DNA of 64,000 nt. Source: Paenibacillus sp. JZ16. Lineage in GTDB: Bacteria > Bacillota > Bacilli > Paenibacillales > Paenibacillaceae. The stretch is taken from contig NZ_CP017659.1 in assembly GCF_015326965.1 (NCBI RefSeq), forward strand, positions 5,646,001 through 5,710,000. Reading direction: 5' to 3'. The notes under the pieces are model-generated. The model saw only the letters and a list, made by a program, of their open reading frames with translations, made no database searches and was not told the origin of the DNA. Below, piece by piece: positions 23,904 through 32,051 of this stretch (position 1 is the stretch's first letter; each line of letters begins with the position of its first letter). The translations under genes and the position numbers were made by a program.

Positions 23904-24916
23904 GTGAGGGACACTCCTTTGGCAATGTTATATTCAGCCGCGGCTAACGGTTCTGGAAGAATCCAGTCCCATACGTTTACGGGATTCGGGAGGAAACCAT
24001 GCTCGAACAGGAACCTGCTCTGGGCATCAAGCGCTGTTAAATAGTCTTCGCGTAGTGCCGGTCGAAGCGAAATATTGCGATAAGCGGATGCTACATATTC
24101 GGATGAAGCGCCGGTTTCCTTCGTAACGATCCGAATGAAATCATCGGGATGATCTTTGGACCAATCCGCGGCGCGAAGCAGAGAAGTGAGAATCTGTTCT
24201 ACAACATGTTCCTGCTCCGTCAGTGCCGTATCGACCGTCACGGTTCGGGGCACGCCATTGTTGACTCGCACCAGCGGATCCGGATGGAACCCGAGCTCGA
24301 TCACTTCCTTTAGGGCGGCCGTACGAGCGGCCTCAAGCCCGGTAGCTCCTTTGACAAAAACGGCATCGATCTCGCGCCGCTGCAGCGCCTCGATTTCGGT
24401 ATTCCATGAATCCCTTCTTCCTTCATGAACCGCCTCAAGATGAACGATGTTGACATCATCCAGCGTAAGATTCGCCAGCGAGAGCGCATTATGAAAACCG
24501 CGAAGCGCTTGGGCCGCTCGAAAATCAATCTCTAAATAACGATGACGAGGAATCCCGATTCGTTTTCCACGCAAATCGCCAGGCTCCTGAATATCCGAGT
24601 CAGGGAGGGTAATGATGGCTTGATATTCATCGACCCAGCTTAGTCCGATCAGCCGCGTATCGCTCCCGGTGGAGCGCGCCCATAAAGCCGGAATGTTCCC
24701 TCCTTCTCGCACCAGGAAAGGCAAGGTGTGATTAAAATGCGCATGAGGCAAAGCGTGATTGGCGTTTCTTGTTAGTTCCGCCGCCGTACATCCGGACTTT
24801 TCAAGCTCCTGTTGAAGAAGTCCGAGGTCAAGGGCCAAACTGGCTGCTGTCGGAACCGGGCAGCGTGTAATCCTGATTTCCTTAACGATTTCTTGCGGGT
24901 TATCGATGTTAGGCAT
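23900..24916 (-). CDS. DszB-like sulfinate desulfinase candidate
   Basis: 338 residues, NMT1-like fold without signal peptide. TRCPVPTAASLALDLGLL places C19 in the CPVP motif that carries the nucleophile Cys27 of DszB (2'-hydroxybiphenyl-2-sulfinate desulfinase). HAHFNHTLPFLVREGGNIP carries H60 and R70, the same spacing as the His60/Arg70 pair known in DszB. DszB releases sulfite from an aryl sulfinate. Here the gene lies in a sulfonate uptake operon with an LLM monooxygenase, so a two-step oxidise-then-desulfinate route is plausible but inferred. AAAGGAGCC precedes the ATG. The 118-bp gap to ssuB holds a strong SD and a possible 12-codon leader ORF. Confidence 0.65.
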   Translation of the reverse strand: MPNIDNPQEIVKEIRITRCPVPTAASLALDLGLLQQELEKSGCTAAELTRNANHALPHAHFNHTLPFLVREGGNIPALWARSTGSDTRLIGLSWVDEYQAIITLPDSDIQEPGDLRGKRIGIPRHRYLEIDFRAAQALRGFHNALSLANLTLDDVNIVHLEAVHEGRRDSWNTEIEALQRREIDAVFVKGATGLEAARTAALKEVIELGFHPDPLVRVNNGVPRTVTVDTALTEQEHVVEQILTSLLRAADWSKDHPDDFIRIVTKETGASSEYVASAYRNISLRPALREDYLTALDAQSRFLFEHGFLPNPVNVWDWILPEPLAAAEYNIAKGVSLT

Positions 24917-25034
24917 GCTTCAGGGCTCCTTTCTTTTTTCGGTTTCACGTCCGGTCATACGCTCGCTTGTGATCCACCTCCTTCAAGAAATGGTGTTTTG
25001 GCAATCCCCTCCCAAGCGGGATGGTGTTAGAAAC

Positions 25035-25832
25035 CTATGACCCTTTCTTTAAGGGATAGGGGAGATCTTCTGCTTCATGTCGGCTTGCCGTTTCGGTTAT
25101 GCCCATGACCCGTTTCAGGATGTGATCGATGAATGCTGCCACTTCGGCATTTCCCCGTTGACGGGGGCGCGGGAAAGGGACGGCTCGATCCATCGCGATA
25201 CGGCCTTCTTCAATGAGCACCACGCGGTCGGCCAAAACGACAGCCTCTTCGACATCGTGTGTAATCAAGACGGTCGTGAATTGCTGCTGCTGCCACAGCG
25301 ATTCGATTAATTGCTGCATTTCAATGCGGGTCAATGCATCGAGCGCTCCTAAAGGTTCATCGAGCAGCAATAATTTTGGCTGGCTGGCGAGCGCTCTTGC
25401 TAAGGCGACTCGTTGTTTCTGGCCGCCGGACAGCACGGACGGCCATTCATTGGCCCGCGCACTCAGCCCAACCTGCTCTAAAGCGGCTTCGGCTTTATGA
25501 CGGTCTTCTTTTCGAAGTCCGATCGCTACATTATCGATGACCTTATTCCAAGGCAGCAGCCTCGCATCTTGAAACATCATCCGAGTTTCGGGATGTACTT
25601 GCTGAACCGGATGGTCATTGATCCATATGTCTCCTGACGTGGATGGTTCCAATCCGGCGATCACGCGCAATAGCGTGCTTTTCCCGCAGCCGCTTCGCCC
25701 GATGATGGCAATGAACTCTCCTGGCTTCACGTCCAGCTCAATGCCTTGAAGTACAGGTTGTTCACCAAAGCTTTTCTGTAATCTTGCTGTACGAAGATGT
25801 ACACCATGGGTTGAGGAATTCAGGGTCGACAC
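25035..25832 (-). CDS. ssuB: Sulfonate ABC transporter ATPase
   Basis: 265-residue ATPase powering sulfonate uptake. Walker [10 protein letters not shown] near residue 43, Q-loop [14 protein letters not shown], signature [15 protein letters not shown], Walker [13 protein letters not shown], and the switch His in [11 protein letters not shown]. The C-terminus carries an extra 25-residue tail ([14 protein letters not shown]) beyond the usual end. It starts 13 nt after the permease gene stop. Organised as ssuC-ssuB, then the enzymes, then ssuA. Confidence 0.94.
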   Translation of the reverse strand: MSTLNSSTHGVHLRTARLQKSFGEQPVLQGIELDVKPGEFIAIIGRSGCGKSTLLRVIAGLEPSTSGDIWINDHPVQQVHPETRMMFQDARLLPWNKVIDNVAIGLRKEDRHKAEAALEQVGLSARANEWPSVLSGGQKQRVALARALASQPKLLLLDEPLGALDALTRIEMQQLIESLWQQQQFTTVLITHDVEEAVVLADRVVLIEEGRIAMDRAVPFPRPRQRGNAEVAAFIDHILKRVMGITETASRHEAEDLPYPLKKGS

Positions 25833-25845
25833 ATCCTTTCAGTGC

Positions 25846-26625
25846 TTACTTTTGATAGTTCGGGTTCCATTGTAAGAACCGCTTCTCTAAGAGCTTAGCG
25901 ATGGAATCGGCCAGCTTTCCAAATAAGGCATACAGCAAAATGGTCAGCAGAATGATATCGGTTTGCATGTATTCTCTTGCATTCATCGCCAGAAAGCCGA
26001 TGCCCGAATTCGTAGCGATCGTTTCGGATACGATTAGGGTCAACCACATGATGCCTAAGGCGTAGCGTAGTCCGACTAGAATGGAAGGCAGTGCGCCAGG
26101 CAGAACGACTCTCCAAAAGAGCGAAGCGGAGCGCAGCCCGTATACGTTCCCCATTTCAATCAACCCGTTGTCCACGGAGCGGATGCCGTGCAGGGTATTG
26201 ATGTAGACCGGGAATAACACGCCGATCGCGACCAAAAATATTTTCGACTCCTCGCCAATGCCAAACCATAGAACGACTAGCGGAATCATCGCCAGATGAG
26301 GAACATTGCGTACCATTTGAATCGTGGTATCTAACAATTTTTCAGCGATGGAGGATAAGCCGTTCATAAAGCCAAGTACAAGACCGATCCCCCCGCCGAT
26401 TAAGAAACCAATGAACGCTCTTTGAAAGCTGATCGAGATATGATCGATTAATTCTCCTGACAACAGCAACTCCCTGAAAGAAAATAAAACGTCTTGAGGC
26501 AGGGGGAGGATTTTCCTCGATATCACATCAAGATTGGATAAGATGGACCACAGAACGATTAGTAAGATGGGGAGAACCCAAGGCAAACATTTTCCGATCA
26601 ATGGATTGGAAAGAAACTTTCTCAT
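25846..26625 (-). CDS. ssuC: Sulfonate ABC transporter permease
   Basis: About 259 residues with six hydrophobic segments of the BPD_transp_1 fold. The EAA loop reads IEMGNVYGLRSASLFWRVVL followed by PGALPSILVGLRYALGIMWL, typical of SsuC/TauC. First gene of the operon, preceded by a 139-nt leader from a strong SigA-type promoter and a leader hairpin. The start is taken at the second of two adjacent start codons (GTG 26628, ATG 26625); AGGTGA lies upstream. Confidence 0.93.
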   Translation of the reverse strand: MRKFLSNPLIGKCLPWVLPILLIVLWSILSNLDVISRKILPLPQDVLFSFRELLLSGELIDHISISFQRAFIGFLIGGGIGLVLGFMNGLSSIAEKLLDTTIQMVRNVPHLAMIPLVVLWFGIGEESKIFLVAIGVLFPVYINTLHGIRSVDNGLIEMGNVYGLRSASLFWRVVLPGALPSILVGLRYALGIMWLTLIVSETIATNSGIGFLAMNAREYMQTDIILLTILLYALFGKLADSIAKLLEKRFLQWNPNYQK

Positions 26626-26672
26626 CACTTCAACTTCACCTAGCTTTCAAAAATAGGATGATCAACAATAAA

Positions 26673-26714
26673 AGGCCACAACGCCAGCAGAATATCCTGC
26701 TGAAGCTGTGACCT
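26673..26714 (-). promoter_or_regulatory. Leader hairpin of the sulfonate operon, possible attenuator
   Basis: On the minus strand AGGTCACAGCTTCAGCAG pairs with CTGCTGGCGTTGTGGCCT across a short loop, followed by TTTTATTG. It lies between the promoter (26774-26802) and the ssuC start, where no upstream gene exists for it to terminate. An overlapping small stem (CCAT/ATGG just upstream) could be the alternative fold. It could also be an mRNA-stabilising structure. Confidence 0.5.
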
Positions 26715-26773
26715 CCATTTGAATGGTCGGTATCTTAATGATTAATAATTCCTATGAGTTTAATATGGATTCG

Positions 26774-26802
26774 ATTATACTTCCCGATTTTGGTTTCGTC
26801 AA
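26774..26802 (-). promoter_or_regulatory. SigA-type promoter of the sulfonate operon
   Basis: TTGACG (-35), 17-nt spacer, TATAAT (-10) on the minus strand; near-consensus. Predicted start about 26767, giving a leader of about 140 nt before ssuC. Confidence 0.85.
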
Positions 26803-26984
26803 CCGGAATTTCGAACGTATTCACGCTATGAAAGTGGAAAGAGCTTGAGCTACTAAAGCGGGGCTCGGTACCATTTGTAATAGGCCCGAAATGACGTTCT
26901 ATTCCTGGGCACAACCTCAAATCTGCAGTATATTTAGAGAAGTAGATGATACCCAGACGCATCACGAGGAGGTTCACGCAATTA

Positions 26985-27719
26985 ATGGAAGCAAATATAG
27001 AAACACTTCTCCGTATATTGGGAGAGCATCATAAAGAGGCCCACGGCATTTCGGAAGCGGGCATTCAGGCTAAAGAACAAAGCCTGGGCTTTTCGTTGCC
27101 GACAGAATTGCGGGATTATTATATGGTTTTGGGACGATCCCCGTATATCACCCAAGGGTGCAATAACCAATATGAACCGCTCCAGCTGCAGGACGTGTTC
27201 ATTCCGGATGATACTTTTTTTACGACAGACAAGGCGTTTCTGGTCTTCTATCAAGTAGAGGAGTCCGTGATCTATTGCGGGATCCGTATTCAGGATCTGG
27301 AGGAGGAAGATCCAACGGTCTATTTGTGTGCGTGGAACTTTCCCGACTGGCAGCTGGAAAATCGATCGCTTCAACGTTTTCTCGCTGGCAAGGCACTCGT
27401 TCAGTTAGGAGTTGAGGATCGGCTGCCGTATTGGGCCATTTTTGATGAGAGCTTGTGGGACTTATCCGACTACCGTAGATGTATGGGTTTGGAGCGGGAG
27501 CATGAGATCGATGAGGGGGCGGAGCTGAACGCATGGAAAATTTACGTAAAGGACGATGTGTTGATCGTATTTGAACTCGACGTATCCGAAGAAGAGACGG
27601 ATGAACTGTTGGCCGTATATCTGGCGTCCTTTCAGCGAGCAAGTATGGAGAAGCTGCTGAGCGAGATGGGGAAAGTAACCAACTTGCCTGCATTTCGAAC
27701 GAATTTGTCAGCACAGTGA
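26985..27719 (+). CDS. SMI1/KNR4 (SUKH) family protein
   Basis: About 244 residues. The N-terminal SUKH pattern is AGIQAKEQSLGFSLPTELRD followed by YYMVLGRSPYI, then LQDVFIPDDTFFTTDKAFLV. SUKH proteins often act as immunity proteins in polymorphic toxin systems, sometimes far from any toxin gene; no toxin is adjacent here. The start is the ATG at 26985 with GAGGAGG 12 nt upstream. It diverges from the sulfonate operon. A hairpin terminator lies about 100 bp downstream. Confidence 0.75.
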   Translation: MEANIETLLRILGEHHKEAHGISEAGIQAKEQSLGFSLPTELRDYYMVLGRSPYITQGCNNQYEPLQLQDVFIPDDTFFTTDKAFLVFYQVEESVIYCGIRIQDLEEEDPTVYLCAWNFPDWQLENRSLQRFLAGKALVQLGVEDRLPYWAIFDESLWDLSDYRRCMGLEREHEIDEGAELNAWKIYVKDDVLIVFELDVSEEETDELLAVYLASFQRASMEKLLSEMGKVTNLPAFRTNLSAQ

Positions 27720-27815
27720 CAGGTTGATGGAGCGAGTACCACAAAGTAACTGCGAATGGTTGATATGGTTATGGTCCAATAGATTGAACGGGGGAAATAT
27801 ATTGTAGATTCGTTT

Positions 27816-27840
27816 GCATCTCGAGAGAGGTGCTTTTTTT
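27816..27840 (+). terminator. Terminator after the SUKH gene
   Basis: GCATCTC / GAGGTGC (one G-U) with GAGA loop and seven T residues. The rest of 27720-28059 shows no gene. Confidence 0.75.
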
Positions 27841-28059
27841 CGTTATAGGGTTCCTTACGATTTCTTCACTAATTACAGCAAGATCTGAAAAGTAAGGGGA
27901 GGCTATATTTGTTAAGTTATATTCGACAAACAGATTAAGGAAGGGGCTGTAGCAAAGAAATTTCAAAATATCCTCGTTGGATGGTTAGAGTCGAAAACCT
28001 GTCATGTCGAGAAAGATGTGGCGATCATGTGATTAATATCTAGAAGTGGAGGAATCAAC

Positions 28060-28719
28060 GTGAATATAGAGCTCAATACAGAGGTAAGTAAATCAATAAT
28101 AACGGCACATGTTCTCAACCGGTGGTCAGGATTCATGGCAATAATAGCGGGGATTCTATATATCGTCATTCAATTTATCCATCCGACAGATGATATCTCT
28201 TCTGTGCACACAAACTCTTGGGTAGTGGTGGCATGCCTGACTATGGCTATGTCGTTCTTTAACCTGATCGGAATTACGGGATTCTATGTACGCCAAGCGA
28301 AAGAAGCGGGGTGGCTTGGCTTGATCGGTTTCCTTTTATTCAATCTGTTCTGGTTAATCTCATTAATCTTTAGTTTCATCGAAGCATTCGTTTTGCCGTT
28401 GTTGACAAGTGATGCTGATAAGTTTGTGGTAGGAATGGTTGGGCTCTTTGGAGGAACAGTCAGCGAGGTTCATCTGGGGATCTTCCCAATATTAGCACCG
28501 CTCGCGGGCGTATTGTATATGCTAGGAGGTCTCCTGCTAGGCATCGCCGCATTACGTGCCAGAGTCTTCCCCCGCCCAGCAGCAATTCTGCTGGCTTTCG
28601 CTGCTGTAGTGACCTTTGCCGCTGCAATTATTCCCCATCCGTTTGATCGGGCATTGGCGATACCGATGGGCGTTGCTCTGATATGGATCGGATATATTAT
28701 TTGGTCGGAACGTAAGTAA
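28060..28719 (+). CDS. Six-helix integral membrane protein, DUF4386-like
   Basis: 219 residues from a GTG start with GTGGAGGA upstream. Hydrophobic segments: GFMAIIAGILYIVIQFI, VVVACLTMAMSFFNLIGI, LGLIGFLLFNLFWLISLIF, FPILAPLAGVLYMLGGLLLG, PAAILLAFAAVVTFAAAII and MGVALIWIGYIIW. Length and arrangement resemble DUF4386-type membrane proteins. No transport or enzyme motif is visible. It converges with the AraC-type gene at 28744. Confidence 0.75.
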   Translation: MNIELNTEVSKSIITAHVLNRWSGFMAIIAGILYIVIQFIHPTDDISSVHTNSWVVVACLTMAMSFFNLIGITGFYVRQAKEAGWLGLIGFLLFNLFWLISLIFSFIEAFVLPLLTSDADKFVVGMVGLFGGTVSEVHLGIFPILAPLAGVLYMLGGLLLGIAALRARVFPRPAAILLAFAAVVTFAAAIIPHPFDRALAIPMGVALIWIGYIIWSERK

Positions 28720-28743
28720 GCATCGAATTAGAGATGTGCAACA

Positions 28744-29613
28744 TTAAATGTCCAGATCGTCAGGAAGTTTCTTGATGGGGGCATAGATATGGTAGGCTGA
28801 ATCCAGATTGTGGACGTCATTAAAAACTTGGATAAGTTCAATATCCGATTGATCGGACTCTTGCTTGGAAATCTTTAAGAATCTTGCATAGTCTGTTTTG
28901 AGCACTTCTCCAATATCAAGCAGGTCACCAAAATAGTTGAACCTCGCACAAAAAATAGTCGGTACATCAATCGTGAAATAAAAGGGTTTATGAATTTGAA
29001 TGTCACTTGGGATTCCGAACAGCACTTTGAACCGGGTTGAATTGGGTTGACAGTTTGAATAAATGACAAAACAAGAACCATTTATGTTCTCATCAATATG
29101 ATTCAGCAGCATTGTTGAATGGGAGTGAATCTTCTGCTTGTAATCATCGGTGGCTAGGTCTACTTCAAAGGCAATCCCGCTGATTCGGGTCTCTTTGAAC
29201 TCTGTCAGTGTGAAGTCCGTGACGATATCACCATGAATATTTTTAAATGGTCTTTTAACTACAGTAGGTATTGGAGTCGGAGTGATTGGTTTAAACCCTG
29301 CTCTTAGCGAACTTGGAGCTACGCCGTAATGTTGTTTGAATGCCCGGGTGAATGAGGCCTGCGTACCAAAGGCTAACTGGTAAGCAATATCGGTTAATGA
29401 CAAGTTGTTGTTATAAATGAGTGATAAAGCGGCATTCAATCTTCTAGATAGGATGTACTGATTTAAGGAACAGCCCATCATGGCAGAAAAAAGCCTATGA
29501 AAATAATATTTAGACATATTGAAAGTAAGCGCAACGGATGACACGGATAAAGGTGTTTCTAAATTTTCCTCAATATGAATCAATGCTTGTTCTATTATCC
29601 TGTGATGGTTCAT
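28744..29613 (-). CDS. AraC-family regulator with GyrI-like ligand domain
   Basis: 289 residues. The N-terminal AraC double HTH includes VALTFNMSKYYFHRLFSAMM and IAYQLAFGTQASFTRAFKQH. A C-terminal GyrI/BmrR-type effector-binding domain runs from about residue 130 (TEFKETRISGIAFEV) to the end, the Rob/SAV1 arrangement. Such proteins sense small amphipathic molecules and control efflux or detoxification genes. Its target may be the neighbouring membrane protein or the export protein at 29836; inferred from proximity only. Confidence 0.88.
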   Translation of the reverse strand: MNHHRIIEQALIHIEENLETPLSVSSVALTFNMSKYYFHRLFSAMMGCSLNQYILSRRLNAALSLIYNNNLSLTDIAYQLAFGTQASFTRAFKQHYGVAPSSLRAGFKPITPTPIPTVVKRPFKNIHGDIVTDFTLTEFKETRISGIAFEVDLATDDYKQKIHSHSTMLLNHIDENINGSCFVIYSNCQPNSTRFKVLFGIPSDIQIHKPFYFTIDVPTIFCARFNYFGDLLDIGEVLKTDYARFLKISKQESDQSDIELIQVFNDVHNLDSAYHIYAPIKKLPDDLDI

Positions 29614-29742
29614 ACGAACTCCCTTGTCACGCTCTAATTTTTTGTGCTAAGTATACCACACGCGTTATACCGCTTAGAAGGCAATTCGCAATCTACTAAC
29701 CAAGTATGTCATAAGCTAACTGGAAACGAAGTTTAATAAAAA

Positions 29743-29789
29743 TAGCGGCCGACCAAGATTTATTTCTGACATCTTAGTAGCCGCTTTTT
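29743..29789. terminator. Hairpin terminator between AraC and export genes
   Basis: AGCGGC...AAGAT / ATCTT...GCCGCT with T-runs on both sides. It serves the minus-strand export gene from the right. Confidence 0.75.
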
Positions 29790-29835
29790 CATTAATTTGT
29801 CTTCAAATGCTCCTCAAGATATAACGATGAATCAT

Positions 29836-30312
29836 CTATCTAAGCAAGTACTCTCTCCCAAAATGAATAAGCAGCCCAGACCCTACCGCCCACAAGATAA
29901 TACTAATGGTCTGCCAAATGATGATATTTTTCTTATCCGCATTGGCCATCGTGCAAATTAATGCGCCTATATGGTTAGCCCCAATGATCGGCCCTAATAG
30001 GGAAATGCCAGGAACGCCATATCGATTGAAATACACTTTACCTTTTTGAAAACGTCGATAAACAAAACTATCGCTTCTATCATTGAAAAATCTGGATTTG
30101 ATCCATGAAGAGGAAATGATTACGGTCAAGACCGAAAGCCAGTTGCCCAAGATGGCCAGAACAGCAATTGGAATGAACGGGAGCTTCAGCAGCACTCCCA
30201 CAGGCACCGCTACATGAGCCTCGAGGAAAGGGATAAACGAGATTGCGAACACAGCTATAAATTGATAAAGAACTGGAATATGCTCTACTTTTTGCAAAAT
30301 ATCTTGTATCAA
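29836..30312 (-). CDS. Small multidrug export family protein
   Basis: 158 residues, four hydrophobic segments, with the family pattern AISFIPFLEAHVAVPVGVLL early and GVPGISLLGPIIGANHIGAL in the middle (Sm_multidrug_ex, distantly DedA-like). Inner-membrane location; substrate unknown. It begins 33 nt after the MerR gene stop and is in the same direction, so it is probably part of a three-gene unit with the MerR regulator and the small membrane protein at 31067. Confidence 0.8.
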   Translation of the reverse strand: MIQDILQKVEHIPVLYQFIAVFAISFIPFLEAHVAVPVGVLLKLPFIPIAVLAILGNWLSVLTVIISSSWIKSRFFNDRSDSFVYRRFQKGKVYFNRYGVPGISLLGPIIGANHIGALICTMANADKKNIIIWQTISIILWAVGSGLLIHFGREYLLR

Positions 30313-30344
30313 TGTATTCCCACCTTAATGATGATATGGATGTA

Positions 30345-31073
30345 TTACTCCGACTCCGACATCATGCGCATGGCATCCTTGATGAAGACTTTTTCCTCAT
30401 CGGTAAATGGATCCAATATATTGAATGTTTCAGCCTCGGGAGCATCTTCTTGAAGCTTTGCCATCTTGATTAGTGTTTGTTTATGGAGAAACATCAATCT
30501 CCTCATACATTCTAGCGCTTCTTCAGATTCAGGACTTGTCTTGGACATGACTAAGTGTCTAATTCTTGAGAATAAGCTATAGTACTCTTGGTCGAGCTTG
30601 AATCGCTCTGGATCTCGAAAGTTATAGATTTTATACAGGTTCCGTTTGTTTTCATCCAGATTCTCTTCTTCCCAAAGGATGGAGTGCATAATAAAGCAAA
30701 AGGATCTGATATCCACTGAGTTTTCATTTGAAATGATCATATCCATATGATTTAATTGGTCGATCATATCCTGTATTCTTTCTAGCTCCGCAGTGAGCTG
30801 TTTTCTTTTGAATTGTATCGTGCTTTTGATCTGCTCTTGTTCGATATGGGCATACTGCAATATGTTCGCAATATCCTTCAGCGAAAAACCTATGAATTTC
30901 AATGCCTGAATCTGTTGGAGACGTACCAAGTCATCCCTACTGTACAGCCGGTGTCCGCCATCCTTGTAATCGCTGGGTGTTAACAAGCCGATTTTGTCGT
31001 AGTATCTTAACGTTCTGACCGATTCGCCAGTGTGGTTCGATAATTGTCCGATAGTCATCATTTGATCTAACAT
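30345..31073 (-). CDS. MerR-family transcriptional regulator
   Basis: 242 residues. The N-terminal MerR winged helix reads MTIGQLSNHTGESVRTLRYY and DKIGLLTPSDYKDGGHRLYS, then a long dimerisation coil (ITQALKFIGFSLKDIANIL region). The C-terminal 130 residues form a helical ligand-binding domain of the TipAL/drug-sensing sort with no cysteine metal site, which suggests an organic effector. It starts inside the end of the small membrane gene (7-nt overlap) and probably controls that gene and the downstream exporter. Confidence 0.9.
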   Translation of the reverse strand: MLDQMMTIGQLSNHTGESVRTLRYYDKIGLLTPSDYKDGGHRLYSRDDLVRLQQIQALKFIGFSLKDIANILQYAHIEQEQIKSTIQFKRKQLTAELERIQDMIDQLNHMDMIISNENSVDIRSFCFIMHSILWEEENLDENKRNLYKIYNFRDPERFKLDQEYYSLFSRIRHLVMSKTSPESEEALECMRRLMFLHKQTLIKMAKLQEDAPEAETFNILDPFTDEEKVFIKDAMRMMSESE

Positions 31074-31291
31074 TTTAGCGCCTCATTTCGATGGATCTCT
31101 TTATTTTTGATGTAAGGTATTGCCGGATAATGATAAGGTTTCTGAAGAGCGATGCAAAACATAGCATACAATATGATGAAGGTTTCAATCATTAAAAACG
31201 TATACTTAAACCACTGGGGCAACCCTAGAACCAGAGAAGTCCCAAGCATGATTTGTACCGTCATTTTTTCTTTTCTTGTGGTTAATTTCAT
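31067..31291 (-). CDS. Small two-helix membrane protein
   Basis: 74 residues from ATG 31291 (AAGGTG 6 nt upstream). Two hydrophobic segments, VQIMLGTSLVLGLPQWF and TFLMIETFIILYAMFCIAL, then a basic tail. It overlaps the MerR gene and so is likely translationally coupled to it. No family is recognised. Confidence 0.6.
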   Translation of the reverse strand: MKLTTRKEKMTVQIMLGTSLVLGLPQWFKYTFLMIETFIILYAMFCIALQKPYHYPAIPYIKNKEIHRNEALKC

Positions 31292-31294
31292 TCT

Positions 31295-31341
31295 CGTCAC
31301 CTTTCGTATAAGAAGTCTGAATCATATCTTAAAAGGTGACG
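31295..31341. repeat. 10-bp perfect inverted repeat upstream of the MerR unit
   Basis: CGTCACCTTT (31295-31304) and AAAGGTGACG (31332-31341) with a 27-nt spacer. The right-hand strand includes the RBS of the small membrane gene. Candidate regulatory dyad or RNA hairpin occluding the ribosome site. Confidence 0.5.
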
Positions 31342-31492
31342 CGGGTAGAGGTTCAAGCATTTTTTTAATGGGGGGAATAAGAAAAGACGGCGATAATGAC
31401 TGACCGATTCTGTCAGGGATAGAGGGTTATAATTAGTTTTAAATAAGTCGATGTGTTATGAGCGTGCTATATATTGTTTAGGAGGAACGATA

Positions 31493-31918
31493 ATGGATTG
31501 GAATTACTACGATACATTTATTACCGTTGCTGCAGATTGCCCTGTTGAGACTGGAACGCAGCCGCCGGACAAGAAAGATGGAAAAACCAAGCCGGGCATC
31601 GAGTTTGAGTTAATCACGAATAATCCGTACGCCTATACCCAGGAGGAGCTCTTGTACGAAGTGCATATCCGGCACAAAAACATTCCGGAGACGGAGTTAG
31701 CCGAGAGAGGGAGCCAGATTCGAGACGAGTTTTTTAGGAAGCCGCAACCATGCTTGAGAGCATCGATGCTCCCGAAGAAATACGGGTGGGGGATTCATTT
31801 CAATGCGAAGGGGCAAATCGCGATCGTTCCGGTGGAATCCCCCGACTATCGGCGCTTCGTGGAAGGAGCCAACGGGAAGGTGAAGCTGCTCGCCGCCATG
31901 AGAAACAAGAAGAAGTGA
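31493..31918 (+). CDS. DUF6157-like conserved protein
   Basis: 141 residues from ATG 31493 with AGGAGG 7 nt upstream. It opens MDWNYYDTFITVAADCPVET and continues GIEFELITNNPYAYTQEELL, RASMLPKKYGWGIHFNAKGQ, ending with a basic AAMRNKKK tail. I recall this layout as a small conserved protein family of unknown role (DUF6157). No catalytic motif is evident. It is followed by a strong bidirectional terminator. Confidence 0.75.
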   Translation: MDWNYYDTFITVAADCPVETGTQPPDKKDGKTKPGIEFELITNNPYAYTQEELLYEVHIRHKNIPETELAERGSQIRDEFFRKPQPCLRASMLPKKYGWGIHFNAKGQIAIVPVESPDYRRFVEGANGKVKLLAAMRNKKK

Positions 31919-31973
31919 GTGCAATCATAGGTTCAGTAGACACAATTACGCTAATATGAACAATCGTTGAATC

Positions 31974-32018
31974 AAAAAAAGCAGGCAAAACTGGAATCCA
32001 GTTTTGGACTGCTTTTTT
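31974..32018. terminator. Bidirectional terminator
   Basis: AAAAAAAGCAG...AAAACTGG / CCAGTTTT...CTGCTTTTTTT; near-perfect stem flanked by A- and T-runs between convergent genes. Confidence 0.9.
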
Positions 32019-32051
32019 TGGACTTTTATGATTTTGATCCGTGTAAATGAA

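Noticed and set aside
26640..26770. T-box or S-box riboswitch in the sulfonate leader
   Set aside because: No GGGTGGNACCGCG-type T-box sequence or S-box core was visible; only a hairpin is supported.
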